Origin: Pectobacterium carotovorum
GTDB lineage: Bacteria; Pseudomonadota; Gammaproteobacteria; Enterobacterales; Enterobacteriaceae
NCBI RefSeq assembly: GCF_033898505.1
Contig: NZ_JAXAFK010000002.1
Coordinates: 523,967-587,966 of the forward strand
Direction of reading: 5' to 3'
DNA length: 64,000 nt
The notes under the pieces are model-generated. The model was not told the origin of the DNA and made no database searches. It was given only the letters and a program-made list of their open reading frames with translations. The stretch's first letter is position 1, and each line of letters starts with the position of its first letter. Made by a program: the position numbers and the translations under genes. This document shows positions 18,543 through 27,498 of this stretch, in pieces.

Positions 18543-18878
18543 TTAATCCAGCGCAGGTTTGTTGTTGATGTTGGTTAACACGCCACTGCCGCTGAAGGTC
18601 AGCGTCAGCGTCTGTTGTTTTACCGATTCATGACCAGGCTGCTGGCGGAAGATATAAAACCAGGTATCGCTGCCAAACGGATCCTGCATCATAGGAGTAC
18701 CCAGCGTATAAGCGACCTGTTGTTTGGTCATGCCGGTGTGAATTTTTGCAACGTCAGCCGGTGCCAGATAGTTTCCCTGATTGATGTCCGGCCGATAGAC
18801 CACCTTTTCCAGTGTGGAACAACCGGCAGTCAGCATAACAACCACCGCGGCGACGACAGTCAGCGTTTTACAGCGCAT
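18543..18878 (-). CDS. bamE: Outer-membrane assembly lipoprotein BamE (SmpA)
   Basis: 111-residue outer-membrane lipoprotein subunit of the BAM complex that folds beta-barrel proteins. Lipobox LTAGC at residues 16-20; mature part contains [19 protein letters not shown] and [17 protein letters not shown] as in E. coli. The start MRCKTLTV is fixed by an AAGGA site 10 bases upstream and by the signal peptide; a longer frame to 18947 is rejected. Follows recN on the same strand, the normal enterobacterial order. Confidence 0.97.
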   Translation of the reverse strand: MRCKTLTVVAAVVVMLTAGCSTLEKVVYRPDINQGNYLAPADVAKIHTGMTKQQVAYTLGTPMMQDPFGSDTWFYIFRQQPGHESVKQQTLTLTFSGSGVLTNINNKPALD

Positions 18879-18922
18879 AGTGATTACATTCCTTAAGGGC
18901 ATAGGTTGCCGATGATAATAGA

Positions 18923-18949
18923 CCTTGCAGGACTTGGAAACCTGCAAGG
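18923..18949. other. Inverted repeat upstream of bamE
   Basis: Perfect 9-base arms CCTTGCAGG/CCTGCAAGG with a 9-base spacer, 45 bases before the bamE start and after the recN terminator. Could be an operator or an RNA hairpin in the bamE leader; no T-tract follows. Confidence 0.35.
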
Positions 18950-18969
18950 CGATTGTATGACCTCAGGAA

Positions 18970-18994
18970 GGTAAAAAAGTTGAGCTTTTTTACC
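18970..18994 (-). terminator. recN terminator
   Basis: Stem GGTAAAAAAG/CTTTTTTACC just beyond the recN stop; the 3' arm itself provides the U-rich run. Fits an intrinsic terminator on the minus strand. Confidence 0.6.
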
Positions 18995-19031
18995 GGTGAT
19001 GCACCTTTCTCGCCTTTGTCGGTAGCAGATT

Positions 19032-20693
19032 TTAGGCTGCCAGCAGTTCTTTGGCATTTGCCAGCGTATTTTTGGTGACGGCGCTACCGCCCAAGAGGCG
19101 TGCCAGTTCTTGTAGCCGAGCACGTTTATCCAACGGTTGCATCAGGGTTTCCGTTTCTGCGCCGTCAGTTTGTTTACTCACGAAGAAGTGCTGATGACCG
19201 CAGCCCGCGACCTGTGGCAGGTGCGTCACGCACATCACCTGCGTGGATTCACCGAGCTGGCGCAGCATTCTGCCGACAATTGCGGCGGTTGGCCCGCTAA
19301 TACCGACATCGACTTCATCGAAGATCATCGCGGGGGTGTCCATCTTCTGCGCAGTGATCACCTGAATAATCAGTGCGATACGCGACAGTTCGCCGCCCGA
19401 TGCCACTTTCGCCAACGTCTGGTGTGGCTGGCCGGGGTTGGTGGTCACGCGGAATTCGATACTGTCGGCACCGGTGGCCGTCAGGCTGTCCGGCGTAAAC
19501 TTCACATCAATGGTGAAGTGGCCGTGTGGCATCGCCAGTTCACGCATATTGGTGGTAATGAGCTGAGCCAGTTCGCTGGCGTGGTGCTGACGGCGCACGT
19601 GCAGCTGTTCTGCAAGGTGCAACGCCTGCTGATGATATTCGCCGACGGAGGCGCTGAGCGCGTCGTGGTCACTTTCCTGCTGTTCCAACTGTTGCTGTTC
19701 TTCCAGTAGTTGCTGATGGAACGCTGGCAGAGTCTCTGGCGCAACATGGTGCTTGCGTGCCAGCGCGAGCTGACGTGACAGACGTTGTTCCAGCTCATAC
19801 AGCCGAATCGGGTCGAGATCCATTTGTTCGCTGTAGTGGCGCAGTTCATCGCTGGCTTCGCTGAGCTGAATGCCCGCTTCTTCGAGCATGGACAGCACGC
19901 CAGACAGTTTGTCATCCATACTGATGAGTTCGCCAAGCTGGTGTTTTACGCTGTGCAGCATGCTGATGATGTTCTGCTCTTCGTCTTCGCTCAGCAACTG
20001 CATGGCCTGTTGGCTCATCGTCAGTAGCTGGCCGCTATTCGCCAGACGCTTGTATTCAACGTCAATCTGTTCGTATTCGCCGGGCTGTGGCGCGAACTCG
20101 TTCAGCTCTTTTAATTGATATTGCAGCAGTTCCCGGCGGGCCTCACGCTCAATCGCCGCCTGCTGCAACTGCGCCAGCGCGCGGCAGCTTTGGTGCCACT
20201 GATGCCAAACCTGTTGCATAGCCACCAACAGCTTCGGTTCATCGGCATAGGCATCAAGCAGGTGTTTTTGGTGGTCGGGGCGCAGCAGTAGCTGATGTGC
20301 ATGCTGGCCGTGTACCTGAATCAGGTGCTGGCCGAGTTCACGCAGTTGAGACAGCGGCACGGCGGTACCGTTAATAAAGCCACGCGAGCGGCCATCGGCG
20401 CTAATGACGCGGCGTAGCAGGCACTCGTTGCTGTCATCCAGCTGGTTTTCTTCCAGCCACTGACGTGCCGTTGGAGTATCCGCCAGCGCAAAGCGGGCGC
20501 AAATGTCGGCGCGGGCAGCGCCCGGCCTGACCATGCTGGCGTCAGAACGATTTCCCAGACATAAACCGAGGGCATCAATCGCAATCGATTTCCCCGCACC
20601 GGTTTCCCCGGTGATAACGCTCATTCCTGACTGAAAATCGATTTCTAATTCGCGCACGATGGCGAAGTTACTGATAGTGAGTTGCGCCAGCAT
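19032..20693 (-). CDS. recN: DNA repair ATPase RecN
   Basis: SMC-like ATPase acting at double-strand breaks in recombinational repair; 553 residues, as in E. coli. N-terminal Walker [13 protein letters not shown] at about 30-41, long central coiled coil rich in Q and E (about 150-370), C-terminal ABC signature ASGGELSR and Walker [13 protein letters not shown]. Under SOS control: a LexA box lies upstream at 20739. Next to nadK, the standard enterobacterial neighbour. Confidence 0.98.
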   Translation of the reverse strand: MLAQLTISNFAIVRELEIDFQSGMSVITGETGAGKSIAIDALGLCLGNRSDASMVRPGAARADICARFALADTPTARQWLEENQLDDSNECLLRRVISADGRSRGFINGTAVPLSQLRELGQHLIQVHGQHAHQLLLRPDHQKHLLDAYADEPKLLVAMQQVWHQWHQSCRALAQLQQAAIEREARRELLQYQLKELNEFAPQPGEYEQIDVEYKRLANSGQLLTMSQQAMQLLSEDEEQNIISMLHSVKHQLGELISMDDKLSGVLSMLEEAGIQLSEASDELRHYSEQMDLDPIRLYELEQRLSRQLALARKHHVAPETLPAFHQQLLEEQQQLEQQESDHDALSASVGEYHQQALHLAEQLHVRRQHHASELAQLITTNMRELAMPHGHFTIDVKFTPDSLTATGADSIEFRVTTNPGQPHQTLAKVASGGELSRIALIIQVITAQKMDTPAMIFDEVDVGISGPTAAIVGRMLRQLGESTQVMCVTHLPQVAGCGHQHFFVSKQTDGAETETLMQPLDKRARLQELARLLGGSAVTKNTLANAKELLAA

Positions 20694-20702
20694 GATAAAC
20701 CC

Positions 20703-20732
20703 CTGTATGTAATCACATGTGATTACATACAG
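20703..20732. promoter_or_regulatory. Perfect 30-bp palindrome before recN
   Basis: Each half is CTGTATGTAATCACA or its complement, with no spacer. It lies 9 bases upstream of the recN start codon. Each side is also a degenerate LexA box (CTGT...ACAT), in the place where E. coli recN carries additional LexA sites. In RNA it would form a hairpin close to the ribosome site. Confidence 0.6.
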
Positions 20733-20738
20733 TATAAA

Positions 20739-20754
20739 CTGGTTTTATATACAG
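20739..20754 (-). promoter_or_regulatory. LexA box of recN
   Basis: CTGTATATAAAACCAG on the minus strand, matching the consensus CTGT-N8-CAG and, as far as I recall, identical to the main recN operator of E. coli. 45 bases before the start codon. Confidence 0.85.
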
Positions 20755-20774
20755 TAAAGTGGCTGGGTGAAATT

Positions 20775-21671
20775 TTAGAATAATTTTTTTGACCAGCCGA
20801 GTTTTGAGCTTAGTGTATTGAAATAGCTGTAATTTTTTGGATGAATTAGATTGAGGTGGTGCTCGCTGCGGCGAATGAGCACTTCTTCGCCTTCCTGTAC
20901 CGGTAATGCAATCTGGCTGTCGCAGCTGATTTCCAGGTCATTGGTAATGCAGGAAAATTTCAGCCGAATCGTGCTGCTGCTGTTGATGACCAGCGGGCGT
21001 GCAGACAACGTATGTGGGAACATGGGCACTAGCGCAATGGCATCCAGCGACGGCGTCAGAATTGGGCCGCCAGCGGAAAGGGAATAGGCGGTTGAGCCTG
21101 TAGGCGTGGCGATGATCAGGCCGTCTGAACGCTGTGAGAAGGCGAATTTGTCGTCAATATAGACTTCAAATTCAATCATATGGGCGACTTTTCCCGGGTG
21201 AAGCACCACTTCGTTAATGGCGGTACTGATGCTGTCGGGCTGGTTTGCTCGGCAAACGTGCGCTTCCAGCATGAAGCGTTGTTCGCTCAGATAATGGCCG
21301 TCGAGAACGTCAGAAAGCTGCTGCTGCGCATGGTCAGGATCGAGGTCGGTCAGAAAACCGAGGTTGCCACGGTTCACACCGATCACCTTGATGTCATAGC
21401 GCGACAGCACGCGCGCCGCGCCGAGCATATTGCCGTCACCGCCGACGACAACCGCCAGATCCGCCTGCTGGCCGATGTCGGCAAGACTACCCGTCGGCAC
21501 GTCTTTCAGATTCAGTTCGCGGGCGATCTGCTGCTCGATCAGAACCGAGTAACCTTTGTCGGTGAGCCAGTGGTAAAGCATCTCATGCGTTGCCAGCGCC
21601 GTTGGGTGGCGCGGATGGCCGACAATGCCAATACAATTAAACGGCCTGTTCATTGTAAGCGGTGTGTTCAT
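20775..21671 (-). CDS. nadK: NAD kinase
   Basis: ATP-dependent phosphorylation of NAD to NADP, cytosolic. Signature [13 protein letters not shown] (catalytic Asp) at about 78-90, [11 protein letters not shown], and [16 protein letters not shown] in the beta domain. Two starts are possible: 21671 (298 residues; GAGG upstream) and 21653 ([17 protein letters not shown], 292 residues, the E. coli length). The first is listed because of the ribosome site. Divergent from grpE. Confidence 0.97.
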   Translation of the reverse strand: MNTPLTMNRPFNCIGIVGHPRHPTALATHEMLYHWLTDKGYSVLIEQQIARELNLKDVPTGSLADIGQQADLAVVVGGDGNMLGAARVLSRYDIKVIGVNRGNLGFLTDLDPDHAQQQLSDVLDGHYLSEQRFMLEAHVCRANQPDSISTAINEVVLHPGKVAHMIEFEVYIDDKFAFSQRSDGLIIATPTGSTAYSLSAGGPILTPSLDAIALVPMFPHTLSARPLVINSSSTIRLKFSCITNDLEISCDSQIALPVQEGEEVLIRRSEHHLNLIHPKNYSYFNTLSSKLGWSKKLF

Positions 21672-21731
21672 TGCTGTTTTTGTCCTCAGCGTGGTGTATC
21701 GGCAGCGGCTGGAACCAATATATGACTGGTT

Positions 21732-21761
21732 CCCTTGAATCCCCGATTTTGATCCCCATAA
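21732..21761 (+). promoter_or_regulatory. Sigma-32 heat-shock promoter of grpE
   Basis: -35 CCCTTGAA (21732-21739) and -10 CCCCATAA (21754-21761) with a 14-base spacer: a near-perfect RpoH promoter. It lies 42 bases before the grpE start. Confidence 0.85.
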
Positions 21762-21802
21762 TAAGCAACTAGCGAGATTAATGCTAAACCGCGGAGAATT
21801 TC

Positions 21803-22390
21803 ATGAGTAGTAAAGAACAGAAAACGCCTGACGAGCAAGTGCTGGATCAAAAGGAAGCAGCAAAAGGGCAGCAAGCGGATGCCGCGCCAGAGACGGCAGA
21901 CGTAGCTGACCCGCGTGATGCGCGCATCGCCGAGCTGGAAGCCCAGTTAAGCGAACTGCAACAGCGTGAACGTGACAATATGCTTCGCGTCCGTGCTGAA
22001 GCCGATAACATTCGCCGCCGTGCGGAAATGGATGTTGAGAAAGCGCATAAATTTGCGGTAGAAAAATTTGCCAGCGAAATGCTGCCAGTTATCGACAATC
22101 TGGAACGTGCGCTGGACACGGCGGATAAAGCCAATGAATCACTGGCTGCGATGATTGAAGGGGTTGAACTGACGCTGAAATCATTGCTGGATGCAGTCCG
22201 CAAATTTGGTATTGAGGTTGTCGGTGATGTAAACGTACCGTTTAACCCAGAAGTGCATCAGGCAATGACGATGTTACCTTCGGCCGATCACCAGCCGAAC
22301 CATGTCATGATGGTCATGCAAAAAGGCTATACGCTGAACGGCCGTTTGCTGCGTCCGGCGATGGTTGCGGTATCAAAAGCACAAGACTGA
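21803..22390 (+). CDS. grpE: Nucleotide exchange factor GrpE
   Basis: DnaK/HSP70 nucleotide-exchange factor, 195 residues. N-terminal disordered acidic part, a long coiled coil (about 45-105: [29 protein letters not shown]) and a C-terminal beta domain with [14 protein letters not shown] and [16 protein letters not shown]. Preceded by a clear sigma-32 promoter and followed by a terminator, so a single heat-inducible gene. Confidence 0.98.
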   Translation: MSSKEQKTPDEQVLDQKEAAKGQQADAAPETADVADPRDARIAELEAQLSELQQRERDNMLRVRAEADNIRRRAEMDVEKAHKFAVEKFASEMLPVIDNLERALDTADKANESLAAMIEGVELTLKSLLDAVRKFGIEVVGDVNVPFNPEVHQAMTMLPSADHQPNHVMMVMQKGYTLNGRLLRPAMVAVSKAQD

Positions 22391-22453
22391 TACCGTCTAC
22401 TTTTACGCAGTATCTGCTTTTTACGCACAGTATTTACAACGTACCGTCATACC

Positions 22454-22481
22454 AAACCCCGTGCCACGCATGGGGTTTTTT
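22454..22481 (+). terminator. grpE terminator
   Basis: Stem AAACCCC(GTG)...(CAT)GGGGTTT followed by a T run; 64 bases after the stop codon. Confidence 0.8.
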
Positions 22482-22590
22482 GTTTATATTTTGTTAAGAT
22501 TTGTTTGATAAAAAAGATGTTTTTTAGGTTTTGAATGACTCATCATCTTTAACTATCAAAAGAATTGGTATCACCTCTCTAAATGCACTT

Positions 22591-22603
22591 GATAATCATT
22601 ATC
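22591..22603 (+). promoter_or_regulatory. Fur box upstream of mntH
   Basis: GATAATCATTATC, the perfect core palindrome of the Fur operator, 46 bases before the mntH start. It indicates iron control through Fur. A smaller palindrome AACACCAGTGTT at 22622-22633 might be an MntR-type element but does not match the known consensus well. Confidence 0.75.
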
Positions 22604-22648
22604 GTTTCTGTGAGAGTAGTAAAACACCAGTGTTAGAAGGGTCATACT

Positions 22649-23887
22649 ATGCCGGGTAGCCGTGTTATTGAGTCAACAAGCCGTACATCAAGGAAGATAA
22701 AACTCTCTTTGATGGGCCCGGCGTTTATCGCGGCGATTGGTTATATCGATCCGGGTAACTTCGCCACGAACATCCAGTCTGGCGCAGCCTATGGCTATAC
22801 GCTGCTGTGGGTGGTGGTGTGGGCGAACCTGATGGCGATGCTGATCCAACTGCTGTCCGCCAAATTGGGGATCGCAACGGGTAAGAATCTGGCGGAGCAT
22901 ATCCGCGATCGCTTTCCGCGTCCGGCCGTTTGGGCCTATTGGGTGCAGGCCGAAATTATTGCGATGGCGACCGATCTGGCCGAATTTATCGGTGCGGCGA
23001 TTGGTTTCAAGCTGCTCTTGGGTGTGTCGTTGCTGGAAGGCGCGATTCTCACTGCTATTGCAACTTTCCTGATTTTAATGCTGCAACAGCGCGGTCAGAA
23101 GCCGTTAGAGATGGTCATCGGCGGCCTGCTGCTGTTTGTGGCGGCGGCGTATATTGTCGAATTGGTCTTCTCTCAGCCTGAGTTGTCTGCGTTAGCCAAA
23201 GGTATGGCAATCCCTAGTCTGCCGACCTCCGATGCCGTGCTGCTGGCGGCGGGCGTACTGGGGGCGACCATTATGCCGCATGTGATTTACCTTCACTCTT
23301 CTCTGACGCAGCACGAAGGCAGCCATACCCGTGCCGAGCGCTATTCTGCCACGAAAGTCGATGTCGCGATTGCGATGACCATCGCCGGGTTCGTCAATCT
23401 GGCGATGATGGCGACGGCAGCGGCGGCGTTCCATTTCAGCGGCAATCAGGATATTGCCGATCTGGATAAAGCCTACCTGACGCTGGAGCCGCTGCTGGGT
23501 AAAGCCGCTGCGATCATTTTTGGTCTGAGCCTGGTTGCCGCTGGCCTGTCCTCTACCGTCGTTGGTACGCTGGCGGGTCAAGTGGTGATGCAGGGATTCG
23601 TGCGCTTCCACATCCCGCTTTGGGTGCGCCGCACTGTGACGATGCTGCCGTCGTTTATCGTGATTCTGTCCGGTATGGATCCGACGCGAGTGCTGGTATT
23701 GAGTCAGGTGGTGCTGAGCTTCGGGATTGCGCTGGCGCTGGTTCCGCTGCTGTCCTTCACTGGCAACCGTGAACTGATGGGGCCGATGGTCAACGGCAAA
23801 TGGGTACAGCGCATCGGGCAACTCATTGTCGTGCTCGTCGTTTCCCTGAATATGTATCTGCTCATTGATACGATGTTGGGGATATAG
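22649..23887 (+). CDS. mntH: Proton-dependent manganese transporter MntH (Nramp)
   Basis: Inner-membrane Mn(II)/H+ symporter of 412 residues with 11 helices. Nramp metal-site motif in helix 1 ([16 protein letters not shown], Asp and Asn ligands) and in helix 6 ([15 protein letters not shown], Met and conserved HVIYLHS). Sequence close to E. coli MntH throughout. Single gene with a Fur box, so expected to be induced on metal starvation or oxidative stress. Confidence 0.97.
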   Translation: MPGSRVIESTSRTSRKIKLSLMGPAFIAAIGYIDPGNFATNIQSGAAYGYTLLWVVVWANLMAMLIQLLSAKLGIATGKNLAEHIRDRFPRPAVWAYWVQAEIIAMATDLAEFIGAAIGFKLLLGVSLLEGAILTAIATFLILMLQQRGQKPLEMVIGGLLLFVAAAYIVELVFSQPELSALAKGMAIPSLPTSDAVLLAAGVLGATIMPHVIYLHSSLTQHEGSHTRAERYSATKVDVAIAMTIAGFVNLAMMATAAAAFHFSGNQDIADLDKAYLTLEPLLGKAAAIIFGLSLVAAGLSSTVVGTLAGQVVMQGFVRFHIPLWVRRTVTMLPSFIVILSGMDPTRVLVLSQVVLSFGIALALVPLLSFTGNRELMGPMVNGKWVQRIGQLIVVLVVSLNMYLLIDTMLGI

Positions 23888-23925
23888 ATCTGAGGCGCAT
23901 TCCTCTCAACCGGAACTGCGCTACA

Positions 23926-24216
23926 TTATCGATCCAGCATGACTTTACCAACGTAGTGTGGCCCTTCCCATAGCGTCCATTCACCAATGCGAGAGAGTGT
24001 TTCAAGCTGTTCCAGAGACGCGATAACGGTAACTTTGGCTGAGATCGTTTCTCCCGGGGCGACTTCACCGTCAAAATGGAATTGCCCCATAAAGTATGCT
24101 CCGCTGACCGGATCTTTATGGTTAGGTCGATAGCCAGAGCGGCAGGGAGTACGTCTCGCTGATTCGGCTCTTAAACATAGTCGTACCTGAAATACAGCAG
24201 TTTCATGTTCATTCAT
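23926..24216 (-). CDS. Free-standing EF-Tu domain III-like small protein
   Basis: 96 residues that align by eye to the C-terminal domain (domain III) of elongation factor Tu: R-R-T-P...SGYRPNH corresponds to GGRHTPF..GYRPQF, then PGETISAKVTVI to PGDNIKMVVTLI, and EGPHYVGKVM to EGGRTVGAGVV. No GTPase domain is present. It overlaps the Imm53 gene upstream by 8 bases and is the last gene of a three-gene run of probable immunity genes. Function unknown; a decoy or competitor for a toxin that uses EF-Tu is an attractive guess only. Confidence 0.75.
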   Translation of the reverse strand: MNEHETAVFQVRLCLRAESARRTPCRSGYRPNHKDPVSGAYFMGQFHFDGEVAPGETISAKVTVIASLEQLETLSRIGEWTLWEGPHYVGKVMLDR

Positions 24217-24505
24217 TACGACACCAGTTCAGAAAAATCGTTAACAGCTCAGCCAGATTACCGGCGCCACAAAAGCCAATAAATTGCAGCTTTTCCGTTT
24301 TACAGAATATCCAGTCACTGCCTTCTGGATGTGCACCACGACTTGTAGCTGTAAAAGGCTTGTCAGCAAGTGAGGTTTCAGCTAGATCGATTTTTACTCT
24401 CCAGCCTGGGTTGTCCAGTGTATCGATGCTAATGCCGAATGCGTGCTCCCACTTCCCGTTACACTGCGCCTGATACCACCGTTGAATCTCCTGTAACTCG
24501 TTCAT
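24209..24505 (-). CDS. Imm53-family immunity protein
   Basis: 98-residue protein with the Imm53 pattern: IQRWYQAQCNGKWEHAFGI near the N terminus and TLDNPGWRVKIDLAET, followed by DWIFCKTEKLQFIGFCGAGNL and a C-terminal helix. Imm53 proteins are encoded next to polymorphic-toxin C termini (Rhs, CdiA) and protect against a nuclease-type toxin. No toxin gene is in the window, so this is an orphan immunity gene. Overlaps the following gene by 8 bases and follows a 221-residue gene by 21 bases. Confidence 0.8.
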   Translation of the reverse strand: MNELQEIQRWYQAQCNGKWEHAFGISIDTLDNPGWRVKIDLAETSLADKPFTATSRGAHPEGSDWIFCKTEKLQFIGFCGAGNLAELLTIFLNWCRNE

Positions 24506-24526
24506 TAATCATTGTCTCATGAGTAT

Positions 24527-25192
24527 TCAATCTGGGGTTTCTTCGTGGTTTGCTGGTGTTTCAGCATCGGGAAAGATTTCCTGTAATTCCACTCGCTTGC
24601 AGATGACAAATCCAGAATCAAACAGCAATGTTTTAACGTCACTTTTCATTTCAACGGATGGAACGAAGCGGGTTTTAAGTACGCTGGATAACGCTTCTTG
24701 ATAAGCATCCAGTAAGGGTTTAGGCCCTTGCGCGAGTAATCCATTGCCATTATTGCCGAATGTCGGCTCGCCCTGATGCCGATAAGCGTTGATATAGCGG
24801 CTCATCGGGCGCCAGTCGTTGAGAATACGTGTGTGAACACTCCAGACTCGCCCAAGTAGTTCGTAGCTTGATGCTGTTGCTGTGGTGGAATAGTACAAGC
24901 CACCTCTCGGCGCGTTGTAGTCCCACAATAGTGGATGCTGATCGGTAAAGGTCAGCTCGCCTGAACTAGCAGGTTGAATGTCATGTTCGACAACGCCATA
25001 ACAGCAAATAGTGAAATGGCGCAGATAAGATTCATGTGGCTCACAGTATACGGAGCAATTGTGTTGCTCGTCATAACGCCAGTTATCACAGCAAAAATGA
25101 ATCATTAGCGTGTTTGCGTTGGTGTACTGCACGCTGGAAATATAGCCGTTTAAATCGTCGTATAGCGCATCGGCTAGCTGTTCAATATCCAT
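24527..25192 (-). CDS. Unknown protein in the immunity cluster
   Basis: 221 residues, cytosolic, cysteine-rich near the N terminus (IHFCCDNWRYDEQHNCSVYC, TICCYG). I do not recognise the family. The start has AAAGGA 9 bases upstream. First of three closely spaced genes followed by Imm53 and the EF-Tu-like protein, which suggests an immunity or toxin-associated role by context alone. The acidic, Cys/Trp/Tyr-rich composition is compatible with immunity proteins. Confidence 0.65.
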   Translation of the reverse strand: MDIEQLADALYDDLNGYISSVQYTNANTLMIHFCCDNWRYDEQHNCSVYCEPHESYLRHFTICCYGVVEHDIQPASSGELTFTDQHPLLWDYNAPRGGLYYSTTATASSYELLGRVWSVHTRILNDWRPMSRYINAYRHQGEPTFGNNGNGLLAQGPKPLLDAYQEALSSVLKTRFVPSVEMKSDVKTLLFDSGFVICKRVELQEIFPDAETPANHEETPD

Positions 25193-25204
25193 ATTTTTTA
25201 TCCT

Positions 25205-25294
25205 TTAAGCTGCGGACTCCCAGAAGAAGTGCAGGTATTCCTGTTTATATTCGGCAAATACGGATACCAGCATAAACGTATTGCGGTTAAACAT
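25205..25294 (-). CDS. Possible 29-codon ORF or gene remnant
   Basis: Encodes a 29-residue peptide MFNRNTFMLVSVFAEYKQEY... ending FFWESAA, stopping 12 bases before the 221-residue gene. It has no clear ribosome site. It could be a leader peptide or the end of a lost gene (for example a toxin tail). Weak support. Confidence 0.25.
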   Translation of the reverse strand: MFNRNTFMLVSVFAEYKQEYLHFFWESAA

Positions 25295-25296
25295 GG

Positions 25297-25527
25297 TTAA
25301 TCCGTATCAGATTTCTCGGAAGATTTCCCTGCGGCCTTCCTCAGCTCCGTCACCGGCACGCCGCCGATTCCCCAGTTGTCCGTTTCGACTTCATCAATCA
25401 CGACGACGGTGGTTTTTGGGTTCTTGTTTAGCACATCGACCAGCAGTTGGGTTACGCCCTCAATCAACTGACGTTTTTGCTCAGCGGTAGCGCCTTCATT
25501 GGTGATTTTGATGTTGACGTATGGCAT
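25297..25527 (-). CDS. 4-oxalocrotonate tautomerase family protein
   Basis: 76-residue tautomerase-superfamily subunit. After removal of Met the catalytic Pro-1 is exposed (MPYVNIKITNEGAT), and TTVVVIDEVETDNWGIGG resembles the second strand and the C-terminal loop of 4-OT/PptA proteins. Acts as an oligomer; the natural substrate is unknown. 13 bases downstream of an MFS exporter gene, with which it likely forms an operon. Confidence 0.9.
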   Translation of the reverse strand: MPYVNIKITNEGATAEQKRQLIEGVTQLLVDVLNKNPKTTVVVIDEVETDNWGIGGVPVTELRKAAGKSSEKSDTD

Positions 25528-25540
25528 GTGTTCTCCTGAA

Positions 25541-26719
25541 TTATGGTTGTGGTCGACGGTAAGGGAAACAGAGTCCTGCCGCGATGAAAAGTGCTGCTGC
25601 GCTGCACAGTATCGCAGGTGCGATAGCGTTGGTATTCGTCAGGGCGCTGGTGAGCAGTGGGCCAAGAATTTGGCCAATGCCGTAAGTGAGCGTCACCAGA
25701 CCAAGCAGGTTGATGCCGTGCGGCGCGCGTAGCCGTTTGGCTAAGGGCATCACCAGCGAGGTCGTTCCCATAAAGGTAGCACCAAAGCCGACACAGCTGA
25801 GTATCAACGCCGTGGGCGAGTGACTTAATAGCGTCAATAGGACGCATACGCCCTGAATGATCAGGTTTGCCGTCAGGCAGGGCAAGGTTCCCCAGCAGTT
25901 GGCGGCCCACAGCCAGAAAAAGCAGCCGGGAATGATAGCCAGCCCAACCAGCGACCAGAGATGAAGGGATAAACGCGGCATGTCCAGTGCCGTCACCATC
26001 AACGGCAGATAGGTGGCGATGATGATGTACCCGAATCCTGCAAGGCCATACAGCAGCGCAAGTCGCCTCCAGCTAAGCTGAGGCGACTCATCGGTATTCG
26101 TCAGCGGTTGCGGCACGACGCTGGATTTAGGCGGAGAAAGGATGAGTAAGGCAAACAGAAGTAGCGCGGAGAGCAGGGCGGCTCCCCACCATAATAGCTC
26201 GGCGGTGAGGGCGTAATGCCGTCCGATGATAATGTATTCATTGCCCAATACGATCCCCACGCCGACTCCGGCGTAGAGCGAGGCGATAACGTGAGTCTGC
26301 CTACTGTGATGCTGGGTGTGGTGCAAAATGGTCAACGAACCGAAGATCATCATCGCCGCGCTGGCGATCCCGGCGAGGAAACGAATGAGCATGGCCAGTG
26401 TCGTGCTGGTGGTCAGGGCCATCGCGAAGAGCAAAACGGCGGTCGCGGCGGCTGCGCTAAACAGCAGGAACATCGGTTGAGAGGTTGAGGCGCGACGACT
26501 GAAAGAGAAAAACAGGCTACCGAACAGATAGCCAGCGTAGTTCGCGCTGGCAATGTAGGAAAGCTGGTTGAAGGTGAAACGGCCTTCTTCCAGCATCACG
26601 GGCAGCATCGGCGTATACAAAAAGCGCCCAAGCCCCATTCCTAACGCCAGCACGATTGTCCCGAAAAGGGCAAGAGTCAGCGTATCCGAGAGGGGGATAA
26701 GGCGAGGACGATCCATCAT
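25541..26719 (-). CDS. YbfB/YjiJ-family MFS transporter
   Basis: Twelve-helix major-facilitator protein of about 392 residues, YbfB/YjiJ family. N-terminal [22 protein letters not shown] and [15 protein letters not shown] are characteristic. The start MMDRPRLIP is preferred to a TTG four codons upstream. Substrate unknown; the family is annotated as probable exporters. Translated before the tautomerase gene. It marks the left edge of the AT-rich island. Confidence 0.85.
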   Translation of the reverse strand: MMDRPRLIPLSDTLTLALFGTIVLALGMGLGRFLYTPMLPVMLEEGRFTFNQLSYIASANYAGYLFGSLFFSFSRRASTSQPMFLLFSAAAATAVLLFAMALTTSTTLAMLIRFLAGIASAAMMIFGSLTILHHTQHHSRQTHVIASLYAGVGVGIVLGNEYIIIGRHYALTAELLWWGAALLSALLLFALLILSPPKSSVVPQPLTNTDESPQLSWRRLALLYGLAGFGYIIIATYLPLMVTALDMPRLSLHLWSLVGLAIIPGCFFWLWAANCWGTLPCLTANLIIQGVCVLLTLLSHSPTALILSCVGFGATFMGTTSLVMPLAKRLRAPHGINLLGLVTLTYGIGQILGPLLTSALTNTNAIAPAILCSAAALFIAAGLCFPYRRPQP

Positions 26720-26731
26720 GCGACAACCCAA

Positions 26732-27498
26732 AGTGCAGAGAATATGTCGTTATCCTGCCCGTTTTCTTATCAAATAAAAGTGAATAGTAATGAGCAGGTT
26801 GATGACGCAACGAGAACGTTTTGTGGCCGCTCTATTCGTTTGCAAATGAAAATCCAACATCAAGGCGTTGTGTTTCTATGCTCTCTCATTTCAAGGATAT
26901 CGGACAATACATATTAGCTAGTGTCAGTCAGGGACTTGCAACGAGTCATCACTTTTCTCTGTTGTTAAATATTCGCTTACCCATAATAACTGTTAATACT
27001 GTCCTCAAGGATTTGGTATCCATTTTATTGATGAGTATAAGTTCTATTAATAATAGTTTCAAATGTTGACTATTAAATTAATTAATTCTTAGAAGGAATA
27101 TTATTATCTAATGATGATTAGAACATGACGTGGTTTTTTAATATCGTTTATTGAATGTTGAAGATGTTGGGTTTTCTAAAAATATGAATGATTGCTCATT
27201 CTTATCTACCTTGGTTTTTTTCGGTCAGCACCAAGTTTTTTTTCTTCTGTAATGAAAATGAAATATAAACATACAATAATTTACACGCTTAGGGAAACAA
27301 GTGCGTTTCCATCTATATGGCTGAATTAGTGAGTGTTAGAAGCTAAACATAGCTAGAACTCCAGTCGCCTACGTTATGACTCATATTTATCATTCAAGTT
27401 GATAGATTTTCCTTTCAGGTAAATCCTGCCAATAACTGATTGTATGGTACGTCATGTCTATGTAGAACGTGATAATATAATTGCTGTCTGGACTAAAC
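26732..27498. other. Long AT-rich non-coding region at the head of the island
   Basis: About 770 bases, strongly AT-rich, without a credible gene (an 82-codon frame at 26821 lacks a ribosome site and any known similarity). A weak hairpin CTTGG...CCAAG followed by eight T lies around 27211-27242. The promoter of the phosphoramidate-type operon must be here, but no element could be assigned with confidence and no JUMPstart/ops element was seen. Confidence 0.4.

Noticed and set aside
26821..27069. 82-codon plus-strand frame at the head of the island
   Set aside because: No ribosome site and no recognisable protein; typical chance frame in AT-rich DNA.
27201..27245. Possible terminator in the island leader
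   Set aside because: Only five paired bases with a 16-base loop before the T run; too weak to call.
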